Under the pieces are notes generated by a model, which worked only from the letters and a program-made list of their open reading frames with translations, was not told where the DNA came from and did no database searches. A stretch of DNA of 64,000 nucleotides from Paenibacillus lignilyticus (GTDB taxonomy: Bacteria; Bacillota; Bacilli; Paenibacillales; Paenibacillaceae): positions 62,001 to 126,000 of the forward strand of contig NZ_JAGKSP010000014.1 in the NCBI RefSeq assembly GCF_017942085.1, given 5' to 3'. This document shows, in pieces, positions 24,041 to 31,439 of the stretch. The position numbers and the translations under genes are program-made. Position 1 is the first letter of the stretch, and each line of letters starts with the position of its first letter.

Positions 24041-24673
24041 TTATTTCCATTGCTTGGTTAGAATGACCCATTCCACGATGACAAGATCGATGATGATAGC
24101 CGTCCAAATATTCACTTTCAGTATCTCTTCGATCATTCCTTCCCTACCCGCCGGCAGAGAAAACCCGTTCAACAACCCATAGGTTAGCAGCAGCAGCGGA
24201 ACCGCCAAACGTGCGCATACGGCTACCAGCGTAATACCATAACTGCGAATCATCCACTTGCGATGCTCATCGAACCTCCGATGTACCGCAGTCCGATACC
24301 CTTTCCAGCTGGTGAACAGCCAGAGACCGGTCAGCACGAGGAATGACACCGCTTTTGTAAATTCCTCGACGTACAGAATGACCACCAGAGATAGAATCCC
24401 GCTTAGGAAAACACTGCCGACGTACGCGCGTCCCAATAGACGATGCACACGAGGATAACGCTTGCGGATATATCCCACGAATTGACTCCAACCCGTCAGC
24501 AGGGCGACAAAAGCAAAGGAGATATGCGCAACAAGTGCCGGGTATTGAATACTCACGGAGGAGATGCTCACACGACTGTTATCCGGATCAAAAGTCATAT
24601 ACGGGAGCATGAACGGAATCATCACCCCAACCGATACCACCAGCAAAATCCACCAACGCCTATTCGTCCTCAC
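24041..24673 (-). CDS. DUF2306-family membrane protein (copy 1)
   Basis: About 210 residues with seven hydrophobic segments. RYPRVHRLLGRAYVGSVFL and RFDEHRKWMIRSYGITLVAV carry the conserved His/Arg residues of DUF2306 proteins, whose function is not established. Start is uncertain: GTG at 24673 is ten bases from AGGTGG, while GTG at 24682 nearly touches it. A second, distant member lies at 30726 in the same window. Confidence 0.75.
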   Translation of the reverse strand: MRTNRRWWILLVVSVGVMIPFMLPYMTFDPDNSRVSISSVSIQYPALVAHISFAFVALLTGWSQFVGYIRKRYPRVHRLLGRAYVGSVFLSGILSLVVILYVEEFTKAVSFLVLTGLWLFTSWKGYRTAVHRRFDEHRKWMIRSYGITLVAVCARLAVPLLLLTYGLLNGFSLPAGREGMIEEILKVNIWTAIIIDLVIVEWVILTKQWK

Positions 24674-24741
24674 GACAATCACGCCACCTACGTTTTCTTT
24701 TCATTGTACCTGTTCATTCTATCGAATCCGTAAAGGATTTC

Positions 24742-24763
24742 TAAAAAAAGGCTAAACAAGCCT
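24742..24763 (-). terminator. Weak terminator after the anti-sigma gene
   Basis: On the minus strand AGGCT-TGTTT-AGCCT is followed by seven T. The stem overlaps the stop of the anti-sigma gene; only five pairs, so strength is doubtful. Confidence 0.5.
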
Positions 24764-26048
24764 AGGATGGCGGCGTAAGCTCAAATGTCCACGGTCCGCG
24801 GATCACGACTTCCGGACGGACGATCTTCACGCTTAACTGCTTGCTGCCCTGCTCCATGTCGACCTCCATATATAAAACCTCACCCGTTTGCTCATCCAGT
24901 TTGAACATGCTGCTTCTATCCAAGCCGAAATTAAACAACGATGCTGTCGCCTGCTCGTCATAGTGCATATCCAGGTAAAGCCGCAAATTAGTCTCACTTA
25001 CGCGTTCCACTTTCGTAATCGTGACCGGAAAACCGGCGATTTCGAAAGTTTGATTCAGATGGTCGTTTGCAGCAGTCGGCACCTTAATTTGCGTCTCATC
25101 CTTATACGTAACGCTGATTTCAGGCAGCGTCAGGGTATAGCGGTCACTTGCAGCTCCCTTCGGTACGCTAAAGAAGAATTCGCTAGCCGGACTGCTGACA
25201 CCCGGAATGTTCTCGATCTCCAGCTTCTTGCCAGCTCCATCAGCCACCTGCAGCTTCCGGTTATCATCATGCAGGTACACACCGAAAATGCCATAATCTC
25301 CGACTTGGAAATCATTAGAATGGCGAGCGACCAAGGAAACTCTGACCTTCTCGTCCATCCGGTCTGTAATGGCCGTTATGGAGACGCCGGCAGCTGTATC
25401 CGTTGCACCTAATTCCGAATAACTGGCGTAGGTCGCAGCCCTCGACAGGTTAACGTCCACTTCAACAGCAGGATCAAGCGGCAGAATCAGTTGAACGGAT
25501 CCGCTAAGGTCCAGCTTGCCTTTATGCCAGAAATCGGAGGTCCACTTCGCCCCACCCCAAACGGCCATAGAAGAATCCAGGGTGAACTTCATTCCCTTCT
25601 CATTCACGACCTCAATCTGCTTGAACCGCGGCACATCTGTCCCTGCCATCGTGATATAGGTCATCTCTTCATCGGACATGAATCCCGTGATAAGAATCGA
25701 CCCCTCCCCGACCTTAACCGTAATCGGCTGCTTCATCACATACCGTTCCATAGGAACGTCTTCTTCTTTCACAATGCCGATACCCGGCACAAATTGCAGC
25801 GCCTTCTGAAGGGCGGCCCATACTCTTGAGTGGTCTGCCAGTGCCGCCATCAATAGAAATACGGCTATCGCTGCTGCGACCGCGGCCATTCTTCGCTTCT
25901 TTGCCGGTTGCATGGCGCCGCTTATTGGAGTGCCGATGGCTTGCTTCTGTTCCGCAGCCGCTTGTTGAATGCCCAGCCGACTTCTCATCCCCAGCTCGGG
26001 AGGTATCGGTATCGATTCCAACCGCTCTTTAATTGGATTTGAACTCAC
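24762..26048 (-). CDS. DUF4179-type transmembrane anti-sigma factor
   Basis: 428 residues. A cytoplasmic N terminus of ~50 residues (KERLESIPIPPELGMRSRLG) precedes one membrane helix (MAAVAAAIAVFLLMAALA), and a long extracellular part starts with WAALQKALQFVPGIGIV as in DUF4179 proteins. The GTG at 26048 with GAGGAGG nine bases before it overlaps the sigma gene by 20 bases. It should hold the cognate ECF sigma at the membrane and release it on an envelope signal. The signal is unknown. Confidence 0.82.
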   Translation of the reverse strand: MSSNPIKERLESIPIPPELGMRSRLGIQQAAAEQKQAIGTPISGAMQPAKKRRMAAVAAAIAVFLLMAALADHSRVWAALQKALQFVPGIGIVKEEDVPMERYVMKQPITVKVGEGSILITGFMSDEEMTYITMAGTDVPRFKQIEVVNEKGMKFTLDSSMAVWGGAKWTSDFWHKGKLDLSGSVQLILPLDPAVEVDVNLSRAATYASYSELGATDTAAGVSITAITDRMDEKVRVSLVARHSNDFQVGDYGIFGVYLHDDNRKLQVADGAGKKLEIENIPGVSSPASEFFFSVPKGAASDRYTLTLPEISVTYKDETQIKVPTAANDHLNQTFEIAGFPVTITKVERVSETNLRLYLDMHYDEQATASLFNFGLDRSSMFKLDEQTGEVLYMEVDMEQGSKQLSVKIVRPEVVIRGPWTFELTPPS

Positions 26049-26571
26049 GGCTATCGCCCTCCTCTACTCGCATTCGAAGCTTCTTAAGCGCCCGATACAG
26101 CAATGTTTTCCCCGTTCCCAGCGGAATGCCCATCATCTCAGCCGCTTCTCGGATCGTAATATCATAATAAAACCTCAGCAGGATGACGTGCTTCTCCTCT
26201 GCCGTCAAGTAGTCAATGAGATCCCGCAACGATACGGACAGCGGAATATCTTCTTCGTCCTTTACAGCCGCCAAATGGTCCAACAAGTCCGGACTCCATT
26301 GCACTTCTTTCTTCCGTTTGCGCAGCATGTCGATCGAACAACCGATGGCGATCTGGATGAGCCATGTTTTGAAATACTGCGGTTCCTTAACCGTTGCGAT
26401 CGCTTTATACGACTTGTAGGCCGTTTCTTGTACGACGTCAAGAGCGTCCTCCGAACTGCCCAAATAAACATAAGCCGTTCGGTAAATATCCGCTTCATAT
26501 TGCTGAAACAGCTCTAAATACGCCTGCTCATCACCTTGCTGCGCTTTCTTGACCCGCTCGATAATCCCCAT
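26029..26571 (-). CDS. ECF-family RNA polymerase sigma factor
   Basis: About 180 residues. Region 2 is visible as YLELFQQYEADIYRTAYVYLG and EDALDVVQETAYKSYKAI, and region 4 as LTAEEKHVILLRFYYDITIREAAEMMGIPLGTGKTLLYRALKKL. The start is uncertain: ATG at 26571 (MGIIERVKKAQQGD) gives the normal length, with no strong ribosome binding site. It overlaps the DUF4179 anti-sigma gene, which is the usual arrangement for a signal-dependent pair. Confidence 0.88.
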   Translation of the reverse strand: MGIIERVKKAQQGDEQAYLELFQQYEADIYRTAYVYLGSSEDALDVVQETAYKSYKAIATVKEPQYFKTWLIQIAIGCSIDMLRKRKKEVQWSPDLLDHLAAVKDEEDIPLSVSLRDLIDYLTAEEKHVILLRFYYDITIREAAEMMGIPLGTGKTLLYRALKKLRMRVEEGDSREFKSN

Positions 26572-26725
26572 CACCTGCTTTACTTTTACCTGCCTAACGA
26601 TTAGACGCACAAGATCGCCATTTGGCTCTGCTTTTCAAATAAACGTTTCTATACCACCAAGCTTGATGCTTCCCTATTTCGAACGCAGTGTTGCAGCAGG
26701 CTTGGGTGATAGCTCCTCACTCATT

Positions 26726-26772
26726 CTAACGAATCCTACAGGCCTGGGCTCCTACGATTCGTTAGCGCAAAA
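26726..26772. repeat. Intergenic inverted repeat of the GATTCGTTAG family
   Basis: CTAACGAATC (26726) and GATTCGTTAG (26756) form a 10-bp inverted repeat. The stretch GATTCGTTAGCGCAAAA is found again, in reverse, at 61303. It shows that this repeat is dispersed in the genome. No gene is seen in the 26611-26904 gap. Confidence 0.7.
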
Positions 26773-26825
26773 CCACATGAACACCATCCCCTCTTGCTGC
26801 CTCTGCCTCTTTGTCCCAATACAAA

Positions 26826-26868
26826 AAAAGCCGAGAAGCTCCACTAATGAGGAGTTCTCGGCCTTTCC
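26826..26868. terminator. Terminator after DUF975 copy 2
   Basis: AGCCGAGAA pairs with TTCTCGGC, with inner CTCC/GGAG, and A/T tails on both sides. Confidence 0.8.
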
Positions 26869-26904
26869 TAATCCCCTTAGCTCAATCAAGCTGAACACTT
26901 ATGA

Positions 26905-27489
26905 TTACTTGGAAATATCTTCGTAAAAGTGTCCTGCCGCGGTGCTGACATACGGGCCCAGCCAGAGGTATCCGATACCGAGCGTCGGGATGCACAGCAA
27001 TGCCCATCCGATGAAGGATAGGTAAAGTGTAAACAACCGCCACTTGTTCCCCGCCATCAAGGCTTTGCTTCGGTCGATCGCCTCAAGGGGCGCTATACCC
27101 GGATTATCCCGCAGGATGAAATAGGATTGCGAATAGCGAAGGGCCGCGATAATACCCGGAACGATGAGCAGCAGCGTCCATAACATCGTAAAGACCGCCA
27201 TGACAACGTAGACTATGAGCGTTTCCTTGTACCGCTGAAACCCGCGAAAAATATCTGTAGCCGCCGGGATCTTCCCTCGCACGAAATCCAAATAATGATT
27301 GTAGATCCCATACGCCAACGGAGCCGTCAACAGAACGTTAATGATCCATCCGATGTAATCGATTTTATTCGTGATGCTGCTGATCAGGCCTGAAACAACC
27401 ATGTACAGCAAGAAATGAAGTACGGCCGTCTTCCAGTTGCCGGCTAAGCTTTGCCTTGCTTGAGCGCGAATCTCTGAACGACTAAGCAT
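26905..27489 (-). CDS. DUF975-family membrane protein (copy 2)
   Basis: 194 residues, close paralogue of the protein at 23351 (shared NHYLD, LLLIVPGIIAALRYSQSYFI, AGNKWRLF and LCIPTLGIGYLWLGPY). Again five membrane helices and unknown function. The ATG follows a G-rich ribosome binding site. It has its own hairpin terminator. The two copies are 3 kb apart with a sigma/anti-sigma pair and a DUF2306 gene between them. Confidence 0.85.
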   Translation of the reverse strand: MLSRSEIRAQARQSLAGNWKTAVLHFLLYMVVSGLISSITNKIDYIGWIINVLLTAPLAYGIYNHYLDFVRGKIPAATDIFRGFQRYKETLIVYVVMAVFTMLWTLLLIVPGIIAALRYSQSYFILRDNPGIAPLEAIDRSKALMAGNKWRLFTLYLSFIGWALLCIPTLGIGYLWLGPYVSTAAGHFYEDISK

Positions 27490-27569
27490 GTATCAGTTTC
27501 CCCCCGAAATAGTATCGTTTAGCTTCAAACTATACTACGTCGGAGAGAGCGAATTTAGTCCGGTTCGGT

Positions 27570-27746
27570 TTATTTCGTCGTTTCCTTCCCTTGCGCGGCT
27601 TCACTTGCATCCCTTCCGCCAATAGGCATGGAGAGCAGTTCAATCAACGACAGCGGTGTATCCGCCATCTCGATCTGATCTCGCATTTCCGCACGCTCGT
27701 CCTCCATCTCTTGCATCGATTTATATAGATTATATAACAATCCCAT
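27570..27746 (-). CDS. Small protein of 58 residues behind the flavodoxin remnant
   Basis: MGLLYNLYKSMQEMEDERAE is followed by a mostly helical, acidic sequence ending AAQGKETTK. Its ATG overlaps the stop of the flavodoxin frame (TAATG), so it is translationally coupled, and GGAGGATCT stands just before it. The Fur-controlled promoter upstream seems intact, so this small protein may be the surviving product of a once two-gene iron-starvation operon. No family was recognised. Confidence 0.55.
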   Translation of the reverse strand: MGLLYNLYKSMQEMEDERAEMRDQIEMADTPLSLIELLSMPIGGRDASEAAQGKETTK

Positions 27747-27957
27747 TATACAGATCCTCCAACTTCGGCAAGCATGCCGACAAATTGTCTGCCAAACTGT
27801 TTGCAGACCTCTTTCTCGGCGGGACTTGGCCCGAATTCTATTTTCAGCCCATCCAACGCGACCTCTGAGCCCAGTTCCTTGAGTTCATCCATCAAGATGT
27901 CTACGGCAACTCCATACGCAGGGTAAGAGGAATCGCAAGATCCAATATATTAGCCAT
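27746..27957 (-). pseudogene. Flavodoxin pseudogene (N-terminal codons plus C-terminal third)
   Basis: AAAGGAG and ATG at 27957 start MANI, as in flavodoxins, but the reading frame then breaks after 18 codons. In the next frame, from about 27942, the sequence reads GSCDSSYPAYGVAVDILMDE and then LKELGSEVALDGLKIEFGPS, ending with CKQFGRQFVG. That is the well-known C-terminal third of short-chain flavodoxins (FG-x-GDSSYP...CR-x-FG). The FMN phosphate loop (S/T-x-TGNTE) and about 80 residues are missing. This is an internal, out-of-frame deletion; the protein cannot bind FMN. Confidence 0.8.
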
Positions 27958-28040
27958 GCCTACAACACTCCTTTACCCTATGTCTCCATAGTCTCTTGCT
28001 TGGGTACACGTTCCTTGCGTCCCGCAATTCCTCTCTCATA

Positions 28041-28071
28041 TTAGTTGATAATGATTCTCATTGTCAACTAA
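28041..28071. promoter_or_regulatory. Long Fur-box palindrome before the flavodoxin remnant
   Basis: TGATAATGATTCTCA (28046-28060) matches the 7-1-7 Fur consensus at all but one position. It lies in a 31-bp palindrome with 14-base arms (TTAGTTGATAATGA and its complement, one mismatch), wide enough for overlapping Fur dimers. It lies about 85 bases upstream of the flavodoxin start. Confidence 0.8.
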
Positions 28072-28173
28072 TCTTTTGAAAATAGTTCCTTTTCCTTCAT
28101 GACCCTTGTCCATTTGAGAGAACAATGTGCCAATGCGATGGGACTGATTTAGCGGGAGCGTGTTCCATGTTAA

Positions 28174-28214
28174 AAAGGCCGGAACTCCTCGTGTAGTAAG
28201 GAGTTCCGGCCTTT
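28174..28214. terminator. Terminator after the TetR gene at 28228
   Basis: A 16-bp perfect stem (AAAGGCCGGAACTCCT and complement) with A and T tails. Confidence 0.88.
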
Positions 28215-28227
28215 GAAGTCAAGCCAT

Positions 28228-28806
28228 TTATTGGTACAAGACAACCTTAGCCATATCGGCTATGCGGTACAGCTTGTCTTTGTTAGTAAGTGATCGCGTA
28301 AGCACGCGCAGGCCCAGTAAATTGTTGTGCAGGCTTTCGGCGAGCTCCTCAGCGCTGCGCTTCGAAGTAAAATCGCCGTTCTTCTGTCCCTTGCTGATAA
28401 CCTCAGCAAGCATTTGCTCCCAATAAGCGAAGCTCTCGCTCACTTTGGCTCTTGCCTCGGGATCGCTCGAAGCCAGCTCAACCGCCATATTTACCATCAT
28501 ACAGCCAACAGGGTTATCTGCACTCGTACCCTGGATCGTGTATTCGAATATAAAATCGATTGCCTGCTTGGGCGTAGAGTTCGGAATGAGCGCACCAAGC
28601 CGATTGTTGGTCAGCGTCTTGTACCGATCAAAAGCCCTCAGATATAACATATGTTTATCGCCGAACGTATCGTACAAGCTTCTGCGGTGAATGCCCATAC
28701 GCTCGACAAGATCATTAATCGATGTTTTCTCGTAGCCCTGCTCCCAGAACAGCTTCATTGCCTTCAGCAGCACGACGTCTTCTTCGAATTCTTTCGCTCT
28801 AGCCAT
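28228..28806 (-). CDS. TetR-family transcriptional regulator
   Basis: About 192 residues. The HTH is VLLKAMKLFWEQGYEKTSIN, DLVERMGIHRRSLYDTFGDK. The C-terminal domain has NPVGCMMVNMAVELA, seen in the TetR_C_11-like group. The ATG at 28806 is seven bases from GGGG and preferred to that at 28812. Its promoter holds a palindrome half (TTGAGAAC) shared with two sites before the SDR gene, so it probably represses both itself and the SDR. It starts about 94 bases after the SDR stop, on the same strand. Confidence 0.88.
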   Translation of the reverse strand: MARAKEFEEDVVLLKAMKLFWEQGYEKTSINDLVERMGIHRRSLYDTFGDKHMLYLRAFDRYKTLTNNRLGALIPNSTPKQAIDFIFEYTIQGTSADNPVGCMMVNMAVELASSDPEARAKVSESFAYWEQMLAEVISKGQKNGDFTSKRSAEELAESLHNNLLGLRVLTRSLTNKDKLYRIADMAKVVLYQ

Positions 28807-28827
28807 AAGCATACCCCTTTCCAGTCG

Positions 28828-28857
28828 ATTTTACCATATTGAGAACAATCGGTAAAG
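28828..28857 (-). promoter_or_regulatory. TetR promoter with operator in the spacer
   Basis: Minus strand TTTACC (28851-28856) and TAAAAT (28828-28833), 17 bases apart. The spacer contains the TTGAGAACAATC operator core. Confidence 0.65.
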
Positions 28858-28899
28858 AATCCCCTGACAAGGCGTTCTATACTCCGGCGACTTTTAGGT

Positions 28900-29664
28900 T
28901 TAACGATATACCGGTGCACCGAACGGGGATGAGCCGCCGCCGCCGTCAACACTGATTTCTGCGCCTTGCACGTACGAAGCATCATCCGAAGCCAGGAACA
29001 AAGCAACGTTTGCGATTTCTTCCGGTTCACCCAAACGGTTAAGCGGAACCGATCGCGTGAGCTTGGCTTCCATTTGCGCCAGCCCTTCCGGCTGACCCCA
29101 GATCGGCGTGCGTGTCGGGCCCGGAACGACCGTATTTACGCGAATCCCCCGCGGCGACAATTCGGAAACAAACACTTTGGCCATGCTCGTCACAGCCGCT
29201 TTGCTCGCTGCATAAGCCGCCCATCCCGGGCTGCCTGCATTAGCAAGCACCGAACCATTCAGGACCACCGAAGCGCCTTCCTTCAAGTAAGGCAATGCAG
29301 CTTGTACGGTGAAGAAGACACCCGTCACGTTCACGTTCATGACTTCCTGGAATGCGGCCAGCTCCGTACCGCCGAGCGGAGTATGACCGCCAATGCCGGC
29401 ATTGGCGAATACGATATCCAATCGGCCAAATTTCTCAACTGCTGCAGCCGTTGCCTTCTCCAGGCTCTGCGGATCGGTTGTTTCGGCTTGAATACCGAAG
29501 CTGTTCGACGCACCAAGCTCCTCCACTGCTTTGTCCAGCGTAACCTGATTACGTCCCGTGATGACAACCTTAGCTCCTTCAGCTACAAACAACTTCGCCG
29601 TTGCAAAGCCAATCCCGCTGTTACCACCTGTAATGAATGCTACTTTACCGTTTAATTTACCCAT
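28900..29664 (-). CDS. SDR-family NAD(P)-dependent oxidoreductase
   Basis: 254 residues of the classic short-chain dehydrogenase fold. Seen are VAFITGGNSGIGFATAKLF (cofactor loop), VVITGRN, FANAGIGG (NAG motif), VVLNGSVLAN and the catalytic YAASKAAV, and a C terminus DASYVQGAEISVDGGG. It reduces or oxidises a carbonyl or alcohol of unknown identity. The ATG at 29664 follows AAAGGAGCG; the open frame upstream has no such signal. Co-regulation with the adjacent TetR gene is suggested by shared operators. Confidence 0.92.
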   Translation of the reverse strand: MGKLNGKVAFITGGNSGIGFATAKLFVAEGAKVVITGRNQVTLDKAVEELGASNSFGIQAETTDPQSLEKATAAAVEKFGRLDIVFANAGIGGHTPLGGTELAAFQEVMNVNVTGVFFTVQAALPYLKEGASVVLNGSVLANAGSPGWAAYAASKAAVTSMAKVFVSELSPRGIRVNTVVPGPTRTPIWGQPEGLAQMEAKLTRSVPLNRLGEPEEIANVALFLASDDASYVQGAEISVDGGGGSSPFGAPVYR

Positions 29665-29706
29665 ATTGTATCGCTCCTTTGTCATTTGTTTATTATGATG
29701 CACCAA

Positions 29707-29726
29707 TTGAGAATGATCATTCTCAA
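29707..29726. promoter_or_regulatory. Perfect palindrome upstream of the SDR gene
   Basis: TTGAGAATGATCATTCTCAA is a perfect 20-bp palindrome 43 bases before the SDR start. A related imperfect copy (GAGAATGATCGTTCT) lies at 29791. Both fit the same dimeric TetR operator. Confidence 0.75.
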
Positions 29727-29871
29727 AAGGGTAAAAAAATAAAATTTACTGCAAACTATACTTGGCCGCCGACTTGACCGCAGCCCATACGAGAATGATC
29801 GTTCTACTATCGTTAAATAAAAAAGGAATGCATTCTCACTTCTCATTTGCTTCCTTCTTGCCTACGAGTTG

Positions 29872-29901
29872 ATCATACCATATTGAGAACGATCAGTAAA
29901 G
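29872..29901 (-). promoter_or_regulatory. SDR promoter with operator in the spacer
   Basis: Minus strand TTTACT (29895-29900) and TATGAT (29872-29877), 17 bases apart, with TTGAGAACGATC between. About 27 of 29 bases match the TetR promoter at 28828. Confidence 0.65.
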
Positions 29902-29909
29902 AATAAATT

Positions 29910-29937
29910 TAAAGCTAGCCCACTGCTGTGGACTAGC
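29910..29937 (-). terminator. Terminator after the DJ-1/PfpI gene
   Basis: GCTAGCCCAC and GTGGACTAGC form a 10-bp stem (one G-T pair) with a T-rich tail on the minus strand. Confidence 0.7.
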
Positions 29938-29946
29938 GCATTTTCT

Positions 29947-30546
29947 TTATGAACGCACCCAGTCGTATTCCATCAAGCTTGCCGCCAGAAGCGCTCGCTC
30001 CTCGCCCAGCAGCTTGCCGATCACATACAAAGACGCATCGATCCCCGCTGAAACGCCGGCCGACAAAATAATTTTCCCATTGTCCACATAGCGCGCTTCT
30101 TCGTGAATTTCTGCAGATTCCGGTGCAATAGCCCGCAGCTCATGCATCGCAAGGCGGTTCGCAGCCAGCTTCAAGCCATCCGCCAGCTGAGCCTTCACTA
30201 CCAGAAGAGCGCCTGTGCACACGGACAGAAGCAGCTCTGCTTCTCCGGCAGTTTTGTTGATCCAATCCAACATGACAGGATTGTGCATTTCGGTTCTGGT
30301 GCCCGGTCCTCCGGGAATGACGAGAATGTCCGGCTTCGGACAAGTCCGGAAGCTGTAGGCCGGGTTAATGCTCAGATTGCCAAGCGCATGAATCGGGCCA
30401 TCCTGTTCAGCTACGGTAAACACATTGAAGTCCCGGCCATAGTTGCTGCCGGATAGGAACGCCTCGAACGGACCTGCAAAATCCAGCACTTCCACGCGAT
30501 CAAAGATCAGAATCGCCACATGTCTTGCCTGCCGCACCTGCTCCAT
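29947..30546 (-). CDS. DJ-1/PfpI-family protein under a ZTP riboswitch
   Basis: 199 residues of the DJ-1/PfpI (class-I glutamine-amidotransferase-like) fold. HVAILIFDRVEVLDFAGPFEA at the start, PDILVIPGGPGTR and the nucleophile elbow LLSVCTGALLVVKAQLADG (Cys) are clear. The same subfamily includes isonitrile hydratases and the sensory part of AraC-type regulators; no HTH is present here. The ATG at 30546 follows GGGAG by eight bases; the longer open frame upstream is only the riboswitch being read as codons. Its link to a ZTP riboswitch suggests a role when one-carbon folate runs short, but the reaction is unknown. Confidence 0.85.
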   Translation of the reverse strand: MEQVRQARHVAILIFDRVEVLDFAGPFEAFLSGSNYGRDFNVFTVAEQDGPIHALGNLSINPAYSFRTCPKPDILVIPGGPGTRTEMHNPVMLDWINKTAGEAELLLSVCTGALLVVKAQLADGLKLAANRLAMHELRAIAPESAEIHEEARYVDNGKIILSAGVSAGIDASLYVIGKLLGEERALLAASLMEYDWVRS

Positions 30547-30561
30547 CTCATCATCTCCCAT

Positions 30562-30599
30562 GAAATAATAAAAGCGCTCAGTCCAAAGACCAAGCACTT
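30562..30599 (-). terminator. Expression-platform terminator of the ZTP riboswitch
   Basis: A 12-bp stem (30572-30583 with 30588-30599, some G-U) and a 4-base loop, followed on the minus strand by TTTTATTATTT. It starts right after the conserved aptamer end, and lies just before the ribosome binding site of the DJ-1/PfpI gene. Confidence 0.85.
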
Positions 30600-30669
30600 C
30601 GCCCAGGCGTACGGCATATGAAATATGTGCTCCCTCGTGGTACTCCACGCTTACGCCAGTCACACACAC
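30600..30669 (-). promoter_or_regulatory. ZTP riboswitch aptamer (pfl motif)
   Basis: On the minus strand the element reads GUGACUGGCG, then a CGUGG-loop-CCACG hairpin, then GAGGGAGC, then GCCGUACGCCUGGGCG. These are the hallmark conserved blocks of ZTP (pfl) riboswitches. The first stem forms between GUGUGUG and CACAUAU, and GGCG of the first block can pair with CGCC of the last as the known pseudoknot. Ligand (ZTP or ZMP) binding should disrupt the terminator behind it and turn the DJ-1/PfpI gene on. Confidence 0.9.
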
Positions 30670-30683
30670 CGAATACTGCCTTT

Positions 30684-30712
30684 ATTGTAGTCCGAATATT
30701 TAGTCAAATCAA
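30684..30712 (-). promoter_or_regulatory. Promoter of the ZTP riboswitch transcript
   Basis: Minus strand TTGATT (30707-30712) and TACAAT (30684-30689), spaced by 17. The predicted start at about 30677 lies just before the aptamer. Confidence 0.7.
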
Positions 30713-30725
30713 CGATGAAGTTCTA

Positions 30726-31379
30726 TTATGGCAGTATCGGCCTTCCCTTGCCCGATTGTCCAAATACCACTCGAATGACGAACTCGGCTGCAAGCAGCAG
30801 GAAGAGAATAGCCCCATAAACGCCGATAGTGTAGCTGTGCATGTAGGACAGGCCTAGTCCTTGGTGAACGACATAGGTAATCGCATGAATGCACAGATTC
30901 GTGTAGCAGAACGCGTAGCTTCTGACCATCCAATTGCGGTGGGCGATGCGCTGTTTTCGTCTTATTTTCACAATCGCAATCACCGTCATGGCCGCCCACA
31001 GCATGCTCAGCAGGTTCAACGGAACGCTGTTCAGCTTACCGCCGGTCGCGTAAGGCGCCATGTAGCCGGAAGTGAGCACTACGACAAGGATCGCGCCACA
31101 ATAAACATAGCCGATCGCTCGGTGCGCGCGCCGGTATTGGGTCTGAACCTTCGTGGCAAAATTAACCGCTCCCGCCGCCAGCGCGATGCTCGCACATACC
31201 ACATGAACATACATGACATTAAGCCAAACCGGCTTGTTTAACGGATGCTTCAGATTGATTTTGTGGCTCAGAAAACGCTCCGCCTGGGGATCCACGAAGA
31301 AATTGATGGTGATCACATATACGATAAAGCCGATCGCAATCGTCAGCATGCACCGATAGAGAATTTTGGATTTCTGCAT
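30726..31379 (-). CDS. DUF2306-family membrane protein (copy 2)
   Basis: 217 residues, about seven hydrophobic segments. RRAHRAIGYVYCGAILVVVL and IAHRNWMVRSYAFCYTNLC carry the family His and Arg residues in helices. The function of DUF2306 is not established; histidines in paired helices would fit haem binding, but that is only a guess. It follows a flavocytochrome-like gene by 60 bases on the same strand and may be co-transcribed with it. Confidence 0.78.
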   Translation of the reverse strand: MQKSKILYRCMLTIAIGFIVYVITINFFVDPQAERFLSHKINLKHPLNKPVWLNVMYVHVVCASIALAAGAVNFATKVQTQYRRAHRAIGYVYCGAILVVVLTSGYMAPYATGGKLNSVPLNLLSMLWAAMTVIAIVKIRRKQRIAHRNWMVRSYAFCYTNLCIHAITYVVHQGLGLSYMHSYTIGVYGAILFLLLAAEFVIRVVFGQSGKGRPILP

Positions 31380-31439
31380 AGCTAGGTTGTACCTCGTTTC
31401 AAAAATGAAAACTCAACGCCCCGGAACTCCGGACTGCGC

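Noticed and set aside
29707..29726. TTGAGAATGATCATTCTCAA as a Fur box
   Set aside because: The halves are spaced by four bases instead of one, and closely related half-sites recur in the TetR and SDR promoters, so a TetR operator fits better.
30547..30669. Open N-terminal extension of the DJ-1/PfpI reading frame (41 more codons)
   Set aside because: The DNA is accounted for by the ZTP riboswitch and its terminator, and the ATG at 30546 has the only good ribosome binding site.
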